NCBI GenBank assembly: GCA_008933995.1
Contig: WARS01000043.1
Span: 5,748,477 to 5,812,476 of the forward strand
Direction of reading: 5' to 3'
Length of the DNA stretch: 64,000 nucleotides
Origin: Datnioides undecimradiatus
Taxonomy: Eukaryota; Chordata; Actinopteri; Lobotiformes; Datnioididae
Each line of letters starts with the position of its first letter. Position 1 is the stretch's first letter. A model generated the notes under the pieces. The model was not told the origin of the DNA, did not search any database, and saw only the letters and a list, made by a program, of their open reading frames with translations. Below, piece after piece: positions 1 to 10,859 of the stretch. The translations under genes and the position numbers were made by a program.

Positions 1-46
1 AGGAGGGGAGGAAGGGAGGAGGGGAGGAGGGGAGGGGAGGTCTGGA
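1..46 (+). repeat. G-rich purine tract with quadruplex potential
   Basis: The stretch is pure A/G with five runs of three or four G separated by one to five bases. That fits the general pattern for an intramolecular G-quadruplex on the + strand. It is cut by the window edge, so its full length is unknown. Confidence 0.7.
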
Positions 47-284
47 AATTGGAAAGGAGTCCAGTTTGTTCTGAAGATTACAGCCCCGCTCCCTCTGTAA
101 TCCCTCAAATGATGCAAATGTTCAACAGGCTGAAGAAGCAACTTGTTCACTTCAGCTTCCTGTTTTCTCTCGGTTATTCACAGAGATGAACGGCGGCTCT
201 GCACCAGGCCTTGGTCCGTTAACTCTGGACAGGTCGGGGCCTTCCGCAGAGTCTGGGGTAGGAAGCCTGATGTGACCTCAGCAG

Positions 285-705
285 AGGAGGCTGCAAAACT
301 GTGAAGGGAACAAGAGAGAGGAGAGGAGGTGAGAACGCAGGAGGGGCAGGAAGGTGGAGTTTGAGAAGGAGAGGTGATAAGAAAGGAAACATATAAAAGG
401 ATATAAGGAGGAAAGGAGGAAGATGAGGAACCCAAAGCTGCAGTAAAGGTAGGAAAGGAAAGTAGGAAAAGGTATAAAGGAAGAGACAAAGGAAGGAAAA
501 TGGTAAAAGAGGATTAGAAAAAGGAAGGAAGGAAGGAAGGATGGATGAAAGATGTTAAAAGTGAATGGGTGGATGTGAGTGGTAGGAAGAAAGTAGGAAG
601 CAAGGAAAGGAGTAGGAGATAAAAGACAAATGTATTAGGATGCAAAGAAAGAAAAGAGGAAGGAAGGAAGGAAGGGCAGGAGGGAAGGAGAGAGGTTTCC
701 TGATC
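285..705 (+). repeat. Purine-rich low-complexity region (GGAAG/GGAAA words)
   Basis: The + strand is strongly purine-biased with repeated ggaagg/gaaagg words, clearest at 525-545 and 640-695. The open frames on both strands (Leu/Ser/Pro/Phe-rich on the - strand) follow from this bias, and I do not call them genes. Confidence 0.75.
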
Positions 706-829
706 TTCTTTGATGAAACAACCACTCGGTGGGCGACGAGAACAAACTCTGGGTTGAAGAAACAGACTCGAGAGAACAAAACGAGTCTGAGGCTGTTGTG
801 TTTTAGACAACAGTCCAGATGAACCCGTC

Positions 830-1160
830 GTCCTCAGGCTGCGGGATCCGAGGCGTCTGAGCAGAGATTGGTATCGACGCGAGCCTTCCCGGCGATGACG
901 GCGACCCGCTGACAGAGCAGGAAATATGTGAGAGGCGGCTTTTTAAAACCTACTTCCTCCTCGTTCCCGCGGTGCGATGAAGAGCCAAAGATGAGATGGA
1001 TTACACTCTCAGCTGTGATTGGACCGCGGCGGACGCACCTTGACAAACACAACCGCTGTGTCAATTGGCTGTTGACTTTTTAAGAGGAGCAGCGATCGAT
1101 CGCCGGGGAGTCGTGGTATTGACGAGGAGACGGCGGCTGCTGTGGTGGGGGAAGGTGTCA
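830..1160. promoter_or_regulatory. Candidate conserved non-coding element, CpG-containing
   Basis: This mixed-composition block retains many CpGs and sits between purine repeats and AT-rich spacer. It holds CCAAT-type words in both orientations (tgattgga near 1015, tcaattgg near 1060), a ttaaaa word near 945 and a run of overlapping gatcgatcg. No convincing open frame is present. Conservation is inferred from composition only. Confidence 0.35.
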
Positions 1161-1164
1161 AGGA

Positions 1165-2560
1165 GACAGATGCTCAGAGAAGGAAACACCTCTGAGTGAA
1201 GGGGAAAACTCTTAAAGACACATTCAGCTGATACAAACACAGCTGTTTCTGCAACTCATGCACGAGCAAGTTTGGTTTTATCTCCTTCAGAAGTGAAATT
1301 AAATAAATTAAATGCCTGGTGTTTTCATGCACAAGCCACCAACCAGCATGCAAACCAAACTGTACGTCACAAATTATGTTTTTATTATGCTGAATATTAT
1401 CAGGCTGCTCAGAAGACTGCAAGGAAGGAAACGAGGAGGCTAAGAAGGAGGTTAAATGTTCCTTTATGCAGCTGAAACCTTGCCTCTCTTCTTCTCTACT
1501 TGTGCCTCTGAGGGTCATTTTGAGAGTCACCATGGACACAAAACCCGAAGATGTAGTTTGGAGTGGCGGGAGTCAAGATAGAAGATAAAAAAGGAGACAA
1601 GGAGACATCCAAGGGAAGGAAACCCCAATAAAACAGGTGTAATCAGGTGGTGAAGGCGCTCTTTAAGAGAGGCTTTTACATGTTTTCCAGTTCTGGGTAA
1701 TTTATGGAAACGTTATACCTGAAATCAATTAAATAAATAATAATAAAAAGGCAGAACTGTTTTCCCTGTGTAGATGTTGCTGCTTTGCAGAGGAGTTAAA
1801 GCTTCCTCGTATCATAACAACTTCTGTCTGTGAGAGACCTGAGGAGGACGCCTGGCGTGGACGCTCTGTTGTTTATTTACACCCACCCTGGAAGCAGGAG
1901 GTCACCGTGGGAAAACGCTTTCCAGAGCGGAAACTCAAAAACAAACCTCCGAGTTCCTCCGTTTAGATCGGTCAGGTGTGACTTCCTCAGACGTGGCGGC
2001 CCACACAGTCAGCAGTAAACATTTCATTTTAATAAACTTAAGCTGCATTTTAATCTAAGCACGGTATATCTATAACGAGACAACTTCATAACTGAACGAC
2101 AGGAAAGAGCGATGGTCCGTGACTCCAGTTGGAGGCCGACAAGGAGCAAATGTGATGAACCTTCCAGTTTAGTCAGTTTTAGATAACGATAATGCTTCAG
2201 GTTACAATAAAGGCATCATTTACATAAATTAAGTCACATAAATAAGTTATTTGACATAATTTAAGTGCATTACATAGTGTCAGCGCTGTATTCCTCCTTC
2301 ACGGACACATGAAGTTCCCTTTGGTGTCTTTTCTAACATGCGGCTAACAGTGAAATGGTTGGAGTTTGGTTGGGTTAAATCCATGATAATAACAATAATT
2401 TTCCATCTTCAGCACACAGAAACACTTTGATTTTCACTTCCTGTTCCTGTTTGCTGGGTCGTCCGTTTGATGACTGGTGTTGGTGTAAAGTAAAAGACAT
2501 TACAGCGACAACTAAACCTCAGGTCGAACCTCAAAACTAAGAAAAAGACATTTCAAGGAC
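1165..2560. other. Non-coding spacer, nothing recognised
   Basis: AT-rich single-copy-looking sequence with short A/T runs. The open frames near 1174-1539 have no coding-like character and no recognisable domain. Confidence 0.55.
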
Positions 2561-2564
2561 AGTT

Positions 2565-2812
2565 AAAACTCTTCAAGGCTCTGATAAAAGTATGTGTTAA
2601 GAAGGGATTTAAAGGTGGTTACTGACTCTTCGGGCAGGTTCTTACAGATCAACAGCAAACACCCTGTGTCCTCTGGTTTGAGAATAGACCTCTACCAGAG
2701 CATCTGAAGGTATGCAGCATCATAGAAATGAAGAGCTTTAAAAGTAATCAGTAAAATCTTAAAATCTAGTCTTGAAAATACCGTGAGGCAGTGTCAGGCG
2801 GCTACACAGGTG
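2565..2812 (-). mobile_element. LINE remnant, C-terminal part of the reverse-transcriptase ORF (L2-like)
   Basis: Read on the - strand, this gives pieces of the C-terminal region of teleost L2-type ORF2. An FKILLITFKALH-like stretch lies near 2740-2780, and an NLPEE...TFKSLL.TYF stretch lies near 2575-2645. The order is as in the intact element, but in-frame stops and small deletions lie between them. The catalytic region and the 5' part are absent, so this is a dead fragment. The family assignment is from remembered protein patterns, not a search. Confidence 0.7.
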
Positions 2813-2903
2813 TGATGACATAAAAGCATGTAAAATAGTTTCTGTGTCATTTAAAGTTGGGGTCGTATTTAGTTAGTGTGTGAATCAAGATCAGCTGGAT
2901 TTG

Positions 2904-2985
2904 TAGAAAGCTGCTTGAAGACTCATCCAAAGAAGAAGAAGCCTCCTGGATTAGAGGTGAAACACACCTTCTAGATGTCCACTAA
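2904..2985. mobile_element. Degenerate dispersed-repeat fragment
   Basis: A segment with 'actcatcca', 'gaagaagcctcctgga' and 'agaggtgaaac' resembles a dispersed teleost sequence in which gaagaagcctcttggatgag is followed by aggtgaaac. The match is short and recalled from memory, so the class is left open. Confidence 0.35.
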
Positions 2986-2999
2986 GGTAAACATCGTAG

Positions 3000-3960
3000 T
3001 CTGGGTTTAAAGCAGTATCACATGACTTCCTATCACTCCTGCATCAATATATATATATATGGTTCATCATAACCTGTTTGGACAGACGACCTCTGTGGCC
3101 GTGCACCCAGAGAAGATGATCTGTATTCACCTCTCTGTCTGTACTTTGTCTCTGGATCTCGGCGCAGAGGTCGATAATGACGCACTTCCAGCCCTGGACG
3201 TCCACCTACAAACACAAACTAATGCAGCACTTATGTCCGTTTAATGTCCCGACTCAACCTGCTCTCATTTGCTACCTGGTAATAACGTTCTGACCCTGCT
3301 GACCCAGCAGACACTCACCATCACTCAAACCTTTCCACGACAAACTGCTCATAAGCAGCTGCAACATGAGCAACTCCTTTATTCAGTAAAGCACAAGCCA
3401 CCTGGGTTTTGACCCTTGTTGCAACTCCTACTCCTCCTAGGTTTGAAGGTGCAGCTCTCTGGAGAGGAAGCGTTAGCCGATTGCTAACTGAACCAGTTCT
3501 TTATCATTTTAGAACAATATTATAAGATGCAGTCTTTACGTGCTTTGTGGATTCGGTGACCACTTGTTGGGGGTCGTGCAGGAACTCAAGCATGGATGAA
3601 ACCTGAAGAGAACAGCTGATATGGAGGCCTCCATCATGCATATCTGCATTTTATAACAAATGATATAGTTTCATCAGATTGTCACATCCAGCGTTTTGGG
3701 ATAAGAGCTTGCATCTCCAAGAGACAATGGCTGCACACTCAGGCTCTAATGATTTCACTGAATAACCAAACTGAAGTCTTTCTGAAAGTGATTCTTGTAC
3801 TTTACCTTAAAACAGACCAACTGTAGTCAAAACGTCCTCTTTTCAGTTTCCCAGTCACAACCAGAAGCCAGTCTTTGCTGTGCATTCACCAGGCAGGTTT
3901 TACTGATTTTACTACGAGGACCTTCTCCCTCTCAGCCCTGCAGAGACGAAGGTCAGGGTC
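3000..3960. other. Non-coding spacer with a short (AT)n
   Basis: There is an (AT) run at about 3047-3060. Otherwise the sequence is unremarkable, with no coding-like frame or known repeat seen. Confidence 0.5.
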
Positions 3961-4003
3961 ACCGTTATGCTGATGATACTGCTTTATGCAGACATAAATT
4001 AAA
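3961..4003 (+). mobile_element. Possible LINE RT micro-fragment (YADD box)
   Basis: About 40 bases on the + strand translate with RYADDTALC, which resembles the catalytic YADD motif of L2-type reverse transcriptases (usually YADDTQLY). Flanking codons do not continue the RT similarity, so this could be a small remnant or chance. Confidence 0.25.
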
Positions 4004-4009
4004 ATGAAA

Positions 4010-4760
4010 TATGTCTATTGATTATATGCAAAGGAGTTCACAAGTGCCCAATGGCTCACCTACTGGTACACATTCAGACAAAGGGCTTTGTCATGAAAAA
4101 ACCAATAAAATGTTAATTTCCAGTTTTTTAATTTTTCCTCCGAGGACTCTGGACCAAAAGCGGATCGATATGATGCTGCGAAAACTATGCATTTTAATTC
4201 CAGTTGGACCACTTAAACGAGTCAATCTGAATATTGACTGTCGAGCGGCCCGTAGGTACCGAACACATCATTCAATACAGCGAGAGTCGGCCTGCTTCAC
4301 CTGCCCAGTGGGGCTCCAGTCACTCTCAGCCGGCCTGGATGTAAAGGACGGTCTTTGATGTGTCGCGTTAAATAGCTGAATCCTCTTTGTGGCCAATTAG
4401 GCTTCAAACAAAAGTGTTTGAGAGCCACGTCCTTTATTTGTTGATGCGTCATTTAGAGAGCTGAGACAATACCGTCCATTAGCACATGGAAAAATCAATA
4501 CACCAGAGATTAATGGGCTTTTTAACAGAGCACAATTATATTCCGACGTGTTTGGATGTACCCTCCGGCTCTAAAAGGACTATTTAATTTCCTGTGTATG
4601 AGACCACACACTCATGACTGTAATTATGTTCGGCAGAGGTCCATTGGTGGCAATTCTGCGGTGACAGGACTGCATCTGGTTCTGGATAGATCAATACATT
4701 TCCATTCAGGTTATCAGAGAGCTTGAATGCTTTCCACGCTGCCCCTTCAGCAAAAAAACA
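4010..4760. promoter_or_regulatory. Candidate conserved non-coding element (large)
   Basis: About 750 bases of balanced composition hold many regulatory-like words: ccaattag near 4393, cattaatt/gattaatg types near 4509, gcgtcattta near 4446 and gacaata near 4464. It differs from its AT-rich flanks and carries no known repeat. A 115-codon open frame at 4011-4358 has no domain or splice context, so I read the block as non-coding. Conservation is not tested. Confidence 0.4.
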
Positions 4761-4764
4761 AAAC

Positions 4765-5215
4765 AGAGAGATGGATAAATGAAAGAAGAAGGCGAAGGGA
4801 AAATGAATAGGACGAATCAGCTTGTGGTGGTAAGAAAAAAGGCAGAGCTCTCATTAAAAACAGAAATAAAAACACAGACTGTCACACAGAAGAGATGGAA
4901 ATAAAAAAACATAACAAAATAAAAACCCCGGAGACAGCTCGGCGCGCCGTGACTCCGGCTAATTAGCAGCACGGTGGAAACGGAAGTGCTGCTGTATGGA
5001 GATTCAGCCCGGACGTCCTGCTGCTGGACGAGGTGGAGACGCCGAGCGGACGGGTCGCAGAGGGCCGCTCGTTTCAAAATTCACGAGAGATTCACGAGTA
5101 ATGAGGGAAGATTCGGGTACTCGATGCCTTTGAATACAACATGCCTAGAATAACAGGAGGAGGAAGGTGCCTGAATCCATTATCACCACTTCTTTACGTC
5201 ACTGAGAGTCTGTTT
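4765..5215. other. Non-coding spacer
   Basis: An A-rich stretch (4740-4930) is followed by a short GC-rich patch (4930-5080) containing GGCGCGCC. No gene is seen. Confidence 0.45.
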
Positions 5216-5220
5216 TGGAG

Positions 5221-5420
5221 GATTTTACACTTTCACTCCACTAAATTCCTTCAGATAGCAATTTAGCTTCAGTGCCGCACTGTTACATCTGACTAATTGC
5301 TAATACTTTCCTCTCTTTCTGCTCTAACTTTACTAAAGCTTCTACTTGTCATGTCACTACAATTAGCCAACAGCTGTAGTTACTAGTTTGAAGACTTTTA
5401 CTTTGCATACAAACCATATG
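5221..5420 (+). repeat. Degenerate copy of the 'AGTAACTAAGTAC' dispersed repeat
   Basis: The pieces 'actttcactccactaaatt', 'cagctgtagttactagttt' and 'acaaaccatatg' appear in the order expected for a dispersed teleost element that contains tactccactacattt and gctttagttactagttact. Other copies in this window are at 19150, 50791 and 58686. Confidence 0.45.
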
Positions 5421-5424
5421 CAGC

Positions 5425-6890
5425 AGATTGTGTGACAAAAAAGCTCAAATTGCCCCCAAAAGCTCTCTGATATGATGATAATACTCTTAAAAGGGGCTTA
5501 ATGTACTTACTGCAGCTATAACTAATATTTTATGTAATGATGCAAAGTGGAGATAATGTGAGTTGAGCCTCCACTCGGCTTTACAGAGCTTTATAATGAC
5601 TAAGAGACTAACACAGTGGAGCATTTAGCTGCTAAAGAGCCAAACATCTGTGGTGGAGACCAAAAACAGAGTTACAGTGAAAACAGGTCAGTGCACACAG
5701 ACCCGAAGGTGAGTGTCCATCAGAATGTTCTGCAAGTTTTATGCAAATTATTAAGAAAATCGGCAAAGTAAAAGACAAATGAAGCTCGTTTCCATTCACC
5801 ATTGTTGTGCAGTTATTAAATAAACAGCAGTTAGCATCAGTGGTCCGTTCAGAAAGCCTTTGTAACGCTGCAGAAGAAGAGGGAGCAACAAGACAAAGTG
5901 ATTAAAGACCTCTTTCTGCAAAAAATACCTGAGGAGAGTATAAATAGTGTTTCTGTCAGTTTTTACTGATGATGAAAACACGGCTAACGTTTCTCCATAA
6001 CTGCTGGATGTGTAAATGAGAAAACTGTTTGCTGACAAGTTCAAAATATCAACATAAAAAGTGATTTTATGTCACAGTTGTGTTTTTAAGTTGCTCAGAA
6101 GTGCACAAAAATCCATTATTGCAGGTTTAAGTGACTGCAACAAAACCAGGATCCAGCTAAATGAAACCTGGTACAACGTACAGACAGACGTCATGTCCTT
6201 TATGCTGCTTTGAACCCAAAAAGCAAAAAGTTAATAAACAATAGCTTTAGTAGCTCATGTTTCCTTCTTGACAGATGTGTACACATTTTGGTGCTTTCTG
6301 AATGAGCTAACGTTAGCATATTAACATCCACAGAGGTGAAAATGCTCTGTTAGCATCAGTTTGCCAGCTAGGTAGCTAATTAGCGTGTTAGCTGCAATTA
6401 AATGACTTAGAAACTTTGTGCAAACTTAGTTCTTGGTGTGTTTTATTTCTCAGCACAGGGGTTAAAGACACTTAAAGTTAGCGCTTCATGTTTGTTTGCA
6501 CTGAGATCTTTGCAGCTGAGGAGACTTTAATGAAAACAACATCTACAATTAATTTTAAAATCGCTTATAGATCCTTTTTGGGTGCTAAAATAGTCTTTTA
6601 TGGTTTCAGTTGAACATATAATAAGATTTTGACTTTTTAAACAGCGTTTCTCAGCAGTAGAATCTGAATACATCTTCCTTCACTGCCACTGTAATATACT
6701 ACTTTGCTTGCAGCTCAACAGCAACATGCAGATCATAAAACTTGTATTAACATGAGCTCATGTTGCCAGTTTGCACAACTGTTCATGCAGCAGATTCAAG
6801 TCCTGCTAATGTTGCATGCCCTGAACAAAGACTGAGCTAAAAGGACATTTCTAAACTCCACCTCACATTTAAAGTTGCACAGGGAGGTGA
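5425..6890. other. Non-coding spacer, nothing recognised
   Basis: AT-rich sequence with scattered 'gctaac/gttagc' words near 6305-6390 that do not form a clear tandem array. No coding-like frame. Confidence 0.5.
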
Positions 6891-7035
6891 AATGCATTCT
6901 TATGCAGGGTCTGGAAGGGGCCCTCTGAGGGGACGGTGGACCCACTTGTGCGTGACCGAAAGTTGCGCGACGCACAGCGAGGACCGCAAAGAGAAAACAA
7001 AGTGCATCTCGTCAATTCTACCAGGAGGAAGCATC

Positions 7036-7041
<6 letters not shown>

Positions 7042-7073
<32 letters not shown>
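7042..7073. repeat. (CA)16 microsatellite
   Basis: An uninterrupted CA run preceded by a short alternating GCGC stretch. Open frames through it are low-complexity shadows. Confidence 0.95.
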
Positions 7074-7075
<2 letters not shown>

Positions 7076-7084
7076 GTTGTTATC

Positions 7085-7250
7085 AGTGGCTCTGTGCTCC
7101 AGCATAGGGCCAGTTATCTCAGAAATTAATGGCAGCAATAAGCAGCAGCAGGAAGACACAGGATGATTAGCAAAAGCAATCAGGCTCTTTATTAGATTTA
7201 TAGGAACAAAGACGCAATTCAGTCTGCAGCAAAAACCTACAGCAAGACTA
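7085..7250. promoter_or_regulatory. Candidate conserved non-coding element
   Basis: Homeodomain-like words (gaaattaatgg near 7120, gatgattagca near 7160) and an 'ctctttattag' stretch sit in mixed-composition DNA just after the CA repeat. Evidence is composition only. Confidence 0.25.
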
Positions 7251-7255
7251 ATGAC

Positions 7256-7965
7256 TCATCTGTCCCTGAGCCTCAGTGACGAGCGGACACAAAACTCCAA
7301 GGAGACGCCCAGCTCATATAACAATATGGAGGAGAAAATTGTTTCAGAGCGTGATCGGGGAAACTGATAAACGGCAAAAGGGCTTTTTTTCTGAGGAGAA
7401 ACGGGCTGACTCAGCAAGAGGAGGAGGAACAGCAGGAGGAACAGGAAGAAAGAGGAAGGAAACAGGAGAGATTGAAGGAAAGGAAAGATTAAAAGCAAGG
7501 AGGGAGGACGCTGAAGAACAAGATGAATGACGGAGGAAAGACGGGGTGAAAGAATAAAAATAAAAGTGTTAAGCAGGAAAAGTTGTTGGACTTTTGATGG
7601 TGCTACGCTAGCAGTTTCCACCTGTTTCCAGTGTTTGTGCTAAGCTAAGCTAATCATGTCACGAACGCCTGTCTCCCCTGGACCTGTATGACACATTTAT
7701 AATAGATGATGACAGATAAATAAATACATTTTCCACCTTTGATGATTTGTGTCTCTTTGTTTAGTTGGTGTCTCAATCTCGTTGCCATGGTAACGCCACC
7801 AATTACATATAAAGCTCTTCAGATCGCTCTCCTCTTCCTCCTCCTTCCTTCCCTTCTCTCCTCGTCTCCTCAGAGCATTGCTGCATTTTTGCCTCATAAG
7901 TTGCAAAATCAGTTAGTTTGCATCAGCTCAACCACGAGTGTCACCTGAAATGTTTCTCAGCAGGT
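7256..7965. other. Non-coding stretch with a purine-rich core (7412-7545)
   Basis: Repeated gaggaggaa/ggaagaaag words give a purine-rich + strand core. The 121-codon - strand and 84-codon + strand frames here are by-products of the bias. A short pyrimidine-rich stretch follows at 7826-7872. Confidence 0.55.
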
Positions 7966-7972
7966 TTTATTT

Positions 7973-8110
7973 TAACCCTTAAACACTGAACATGTCGCCG
8001 GCGACACGCTTGCGCAAGCGCGCTTTGGATTACAGTAATTACGTCATGGTTTGTGCTATCGGAAAAAATGAAACGGTTTCTGAAAGCTGAGATGTTGCGC
8101 TTCACAGCCA
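7973..8110. mobile_element. piggyBac-like element end with two abutting palindromes
   Basis: A TTAA is followed directly by CCCTTAAACACTG, the layout expected at a piggyBac-type end (TTAA target, then CCC). Twenty bases into the end come two perfect 14-bp palindromes that abut exactly: TGTCGCCGGCGACA at 7993-8006 and CGCTTGCGCAAGCG at 8007-8020. I find no matching opposite terminus within about 1 kb, so this would be a single end or a truncated MITE. Confidence 0.35.
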
Positions 8111-8114
8111 AAAT

Positions 8115-9225
8115 GGAGTTATTACGGTAATTTCACTTGCGAATGTCCCAGAAACCTGCGAAGCAGCCGCTTCGTTCCCACTGCACACACAGCAGTGGAG
8201 AAAGTTTCCATTTTATGGTCCGTTTACTCACATTATGAGACACAGACTCTTGAATTTTACAGTTTTATACTCTTCAAATTTCAAATATAATTACAGTGCT
8301 GTTTGTTCACTAAAACTCTAAAATCCAATTCCGTTTTTGTCTTTTTCAGCTGTCATCACACTCTTCTAACATGCAGCTAATAGTATATAACAGCCAGGTA
8401 TTGAAAGTTCCAGGTAAAATGGGCAAAAGCACTTACAGGACAGGCTCAGGTGTGAAAGGTGTGAAACCTTATGTTGTTCAGGTGAAACTAGTTAAAGGTT
8501 CCCTTCATACAGTTTAAACTCAGTGTTACTCAAACACACCGTGTGTATTCTTCAGGTCTAACAAACGTATTTAAGATGTTTCAAACATGGTTTTTACGTT
8601 TACGTTTGAAACCCGTATCGTTTTAGATCCAGGCTGTCTTATTCTGTGGTGTTTCTGCACATTTCAATCAAAACCATTTGTTGGAAGAAGATAAAACTTT
8701 TCCTGCAAACCTTGTTGTGCAGCTGCAAATACAGAATATCAATAAACATATCTAAAATTTGCAAAATCTAAAATACAAACAAAGATCAAACAAAGTAAGA
8801 ACCATTGTTTTGTGATGAGTTGCACATAAATATGTAAATATAATATGAAATTAGAGTTTATTGTGTATGTTTGACCACTGCATCACACATAACGTCCCGT
8901 AAAACTGAATGTTTAACACAGAGCATCTGCACCAACGTGCACAGGATCAAAGAGAACAGGGTGAAACAGCTGCTGCATCGTGTTGACAGTCACGTTTATA
9001 TTCTGCATTGCTTCATCGCATCACGTCAACAAGTCGCATTCATCCACCTTAGTTCTTCTATCTGAAGATCTTTGTGTGTCGACTGCGCTGTGACCCTGTT
9101 AATCGCCGCTTGTGTCTATATGTTCATGTGTAATTGATGATTAATGCTTTTCAGTTGATTTTTGTTGCAGCAGCCTCAGTTCTTGCTGATTGACTTTCCA
9201 ATCGTTTAATTAATGAGCCGTAAGA
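8115..9225. other. Non-coding spacer, nothing recognised
   Basis: AT-rich sequence without coding-like frames or recognisable repeats. Confidence 0.5.
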
Positions 9226-9228
9226 CAG

Positions 9229-9307
9229 TGCGTGTGTGTGTGTGTGTGTGTGAATGCGTGTGTGTGTGTGTGTGAATGCGTGTGTGAATGCGTGTGTGTG
9301 TGTGTGA
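9229..9307. repeat. (TG)n microsatellite with GAATGCG interruptions
   Basis: The TG runs are broken three times by gaatgcg, giving a higher-order unit. This suggests expansion of an interrupted array. Confidence 0.95.
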
Positions 9308-9394
9308 GTTGACTCCTGTTGCGTCAGAAACTTTGATTTTCTCTCAGAGACTTTGTGTCTGCAGAGGAGCTGCAGTCAGGCTGTTTGAGGAGTG

Positions 9395-9665
9395 AATATT
9401 CATTAAAGCCTCGGCGGAGAGCGAGCGCGAGGCCCCCGCTGATGCTCGCCTTAAATCAGCGGCTGTCTGCTTTACAAATTGCCGGCCTTCCTCCGCACGT
9501 AATTGGCCAGTTTCAATTAGCGGCTGTCAGAGGAGACGACTCTGCGGCCGAGCGTTACACAAAATACTACAGCAGGAGTTTTAATGATCAAAATATGTTA
9601 CTGCCGCGTCACGCCACGGTGATGCTGTTTGCTCACTACTGTCACCTCCTCAAGAAAGCAATTAT
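9395..9665. promoter_or_regulatory. Candidate conserved non-coding element
   Basis: A CpG-retaining block contains cgtaattggcc (9498-9510) and tttcaattagcgg (9510-9523), which are core homeodomain-type ATTA/TAAT sites, and 'ttacaaattgccgg' near 9470. It lies between two TG microsatellites. It falls within a 151-codon open frame (9355-9810) that runs on through the (GT)18 repeat, so I do not call that frame a gene. Confidence 0.45.
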
Positions 9666-9673
9666 ACAAGGAA

Positions 9674-9676
<3 letters not shown>

Positions 9677-9712
<36 letters not shown>
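9677..9712. repeat. (GT)18 microsatellite
   Basis: A perfect GT run. Confidence 0.95.
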
Positions 9713-9713
<1 letters not shown>

Positions 9714-10204
9714 GACCTTGACTGTCTCTGGTTGGATCCTGCTTCATAAATCCATTCAGCTGCTGAAGCATGAAAACAAACTGTTCCTCTGGTTTAAAGC
9801 TGCGTTTTAAAGCTGCAGTGAGGTGATTTTAACCACCAGAGGGCTGAAAAGCTACAAAACAAACAGCTTAGCAAGTTGTTCTGGGCTAACATGTTAGCAA
9901 ACAAATGCCTGTTTACCACACAAAGCAGCACAATCATCCCGTTGTATCGTTTGCTAATTGCTAATTGTGTCCTCAGCTGCTAATCTTCATCTGTTTGATG
10001 CTTTTAATCAAATTGCTGTAGCAGCAGCATCCAGCTCTTTACTTTCTGCCCATAAGCTGCAAAATATTCAGATTTTTTAAACAATTAATTGCAAATATTT
10101 GTGAAGTTTATGAATAGATAATAAAAATGACCATTAGCTGCATTTTTAATATATGTGCAGTAATTAAAAATCATAAACAAACAAAACACTGACGCAAGAA
10201 AATG

Positions 10205-10350
10205 CATTAAATGCCTCTTCTCTCGGCTTTTAATCAGAAATATTGAATTATGTTTTACTTTGTTGTTCTATTATTAAACTGGTGCAGATTCAGTTAAGTA
10301 ATTAGAAGCGTGCTAAGCTAACAGGTGAGGTGAACATGCACAAATTATTT
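10205..10350 (+). repeat. Diverged duplication, unit A copy 1
   Basis: Shares with 10500-10635 the order 'ttaatca', 'atattgaa', 'gtaattagaagcgtgctaag' and 'ctaacag.tgaggt.aacatgca'. The copies look moderately diverged, consistent with an old local duplication. Confidence 0.75.
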
Positions 10351-10368
10351 CAGTTTGACGATTGCGTC

Positions 10369-10490
10369 TGTGTTTTCAGCTCAAAACTCAAATATATTCC
10401 GTTAAAATTGATCTAAAACATGGAAAAGATGCAGAATCTCAGATTTAAAAAGCCGGAAGAAAAACATTTTAATATTTTTGCTCAAGCTAC
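10369..10490 (+). repeat. Diverged duplication, unit B copy 1
   Basis: Shares with 11655-11775 'gtgttttcagctcaaaac' then 'tcaaatatattc' and 'aaaagatgca', with further matches to the end of the unit. Confidence 0.75.
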
Positions 10491-10499
10491 AGGCAGAGG

Positions 10500-10635
10500 G
10501 AGGAGGCATTTAATCAAAAAATATTGAACTGTCCTTTATTTTGTTATTCTGTTTTTTAATTGGTGTGGTTTCAGTGGAGTAATTAGAAGCGTGCTAAGCT
10601 AACAGATGAGGTCAACATGCATAAATCTCACTTTT
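10500..10635 (+). repeat. Diverged duplication, unit A copy 2
   Basis: Second copy of unit A in the same orientation, about 10 bp after the end of unit B copy 1. Confidence 0.75.
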
Positions 10636-10859
10636 GCACAGAAAAACAAAACATTTTATTTCAGAACAGTTTTTAATGCAAGTACCTCAAAAACAGAATA
10701 ATTTGTGTAATTCAGAGTTAATTGAAACAATAACAGAGACATAAAATAAGAAAATTAGATAACAGAGTGAACAACTACAGCTCCCATGAGTCTCAGCTGT
10801 CAAACCTTGTCTGAGCTTTTTGTTAAAATGCTTTTATTAGCAGACATTAATCTTTAAAC

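Noticed and set aside
178-810. Leu/Ser/Pro-rich - strand frames of about 100 codons
   Set aside because: Antisense of a purine-rich tract.
3961-4003. Reading the YADDT word as part of a functional RT gene
   Set aside because: No flanking RT motifs in any frame; at best a tiny fragment.
9355-9810. 151-codon + frame
   Set aside because: It runs through a (GT)18 microsatellite and a candidate non-coding element; no domain.
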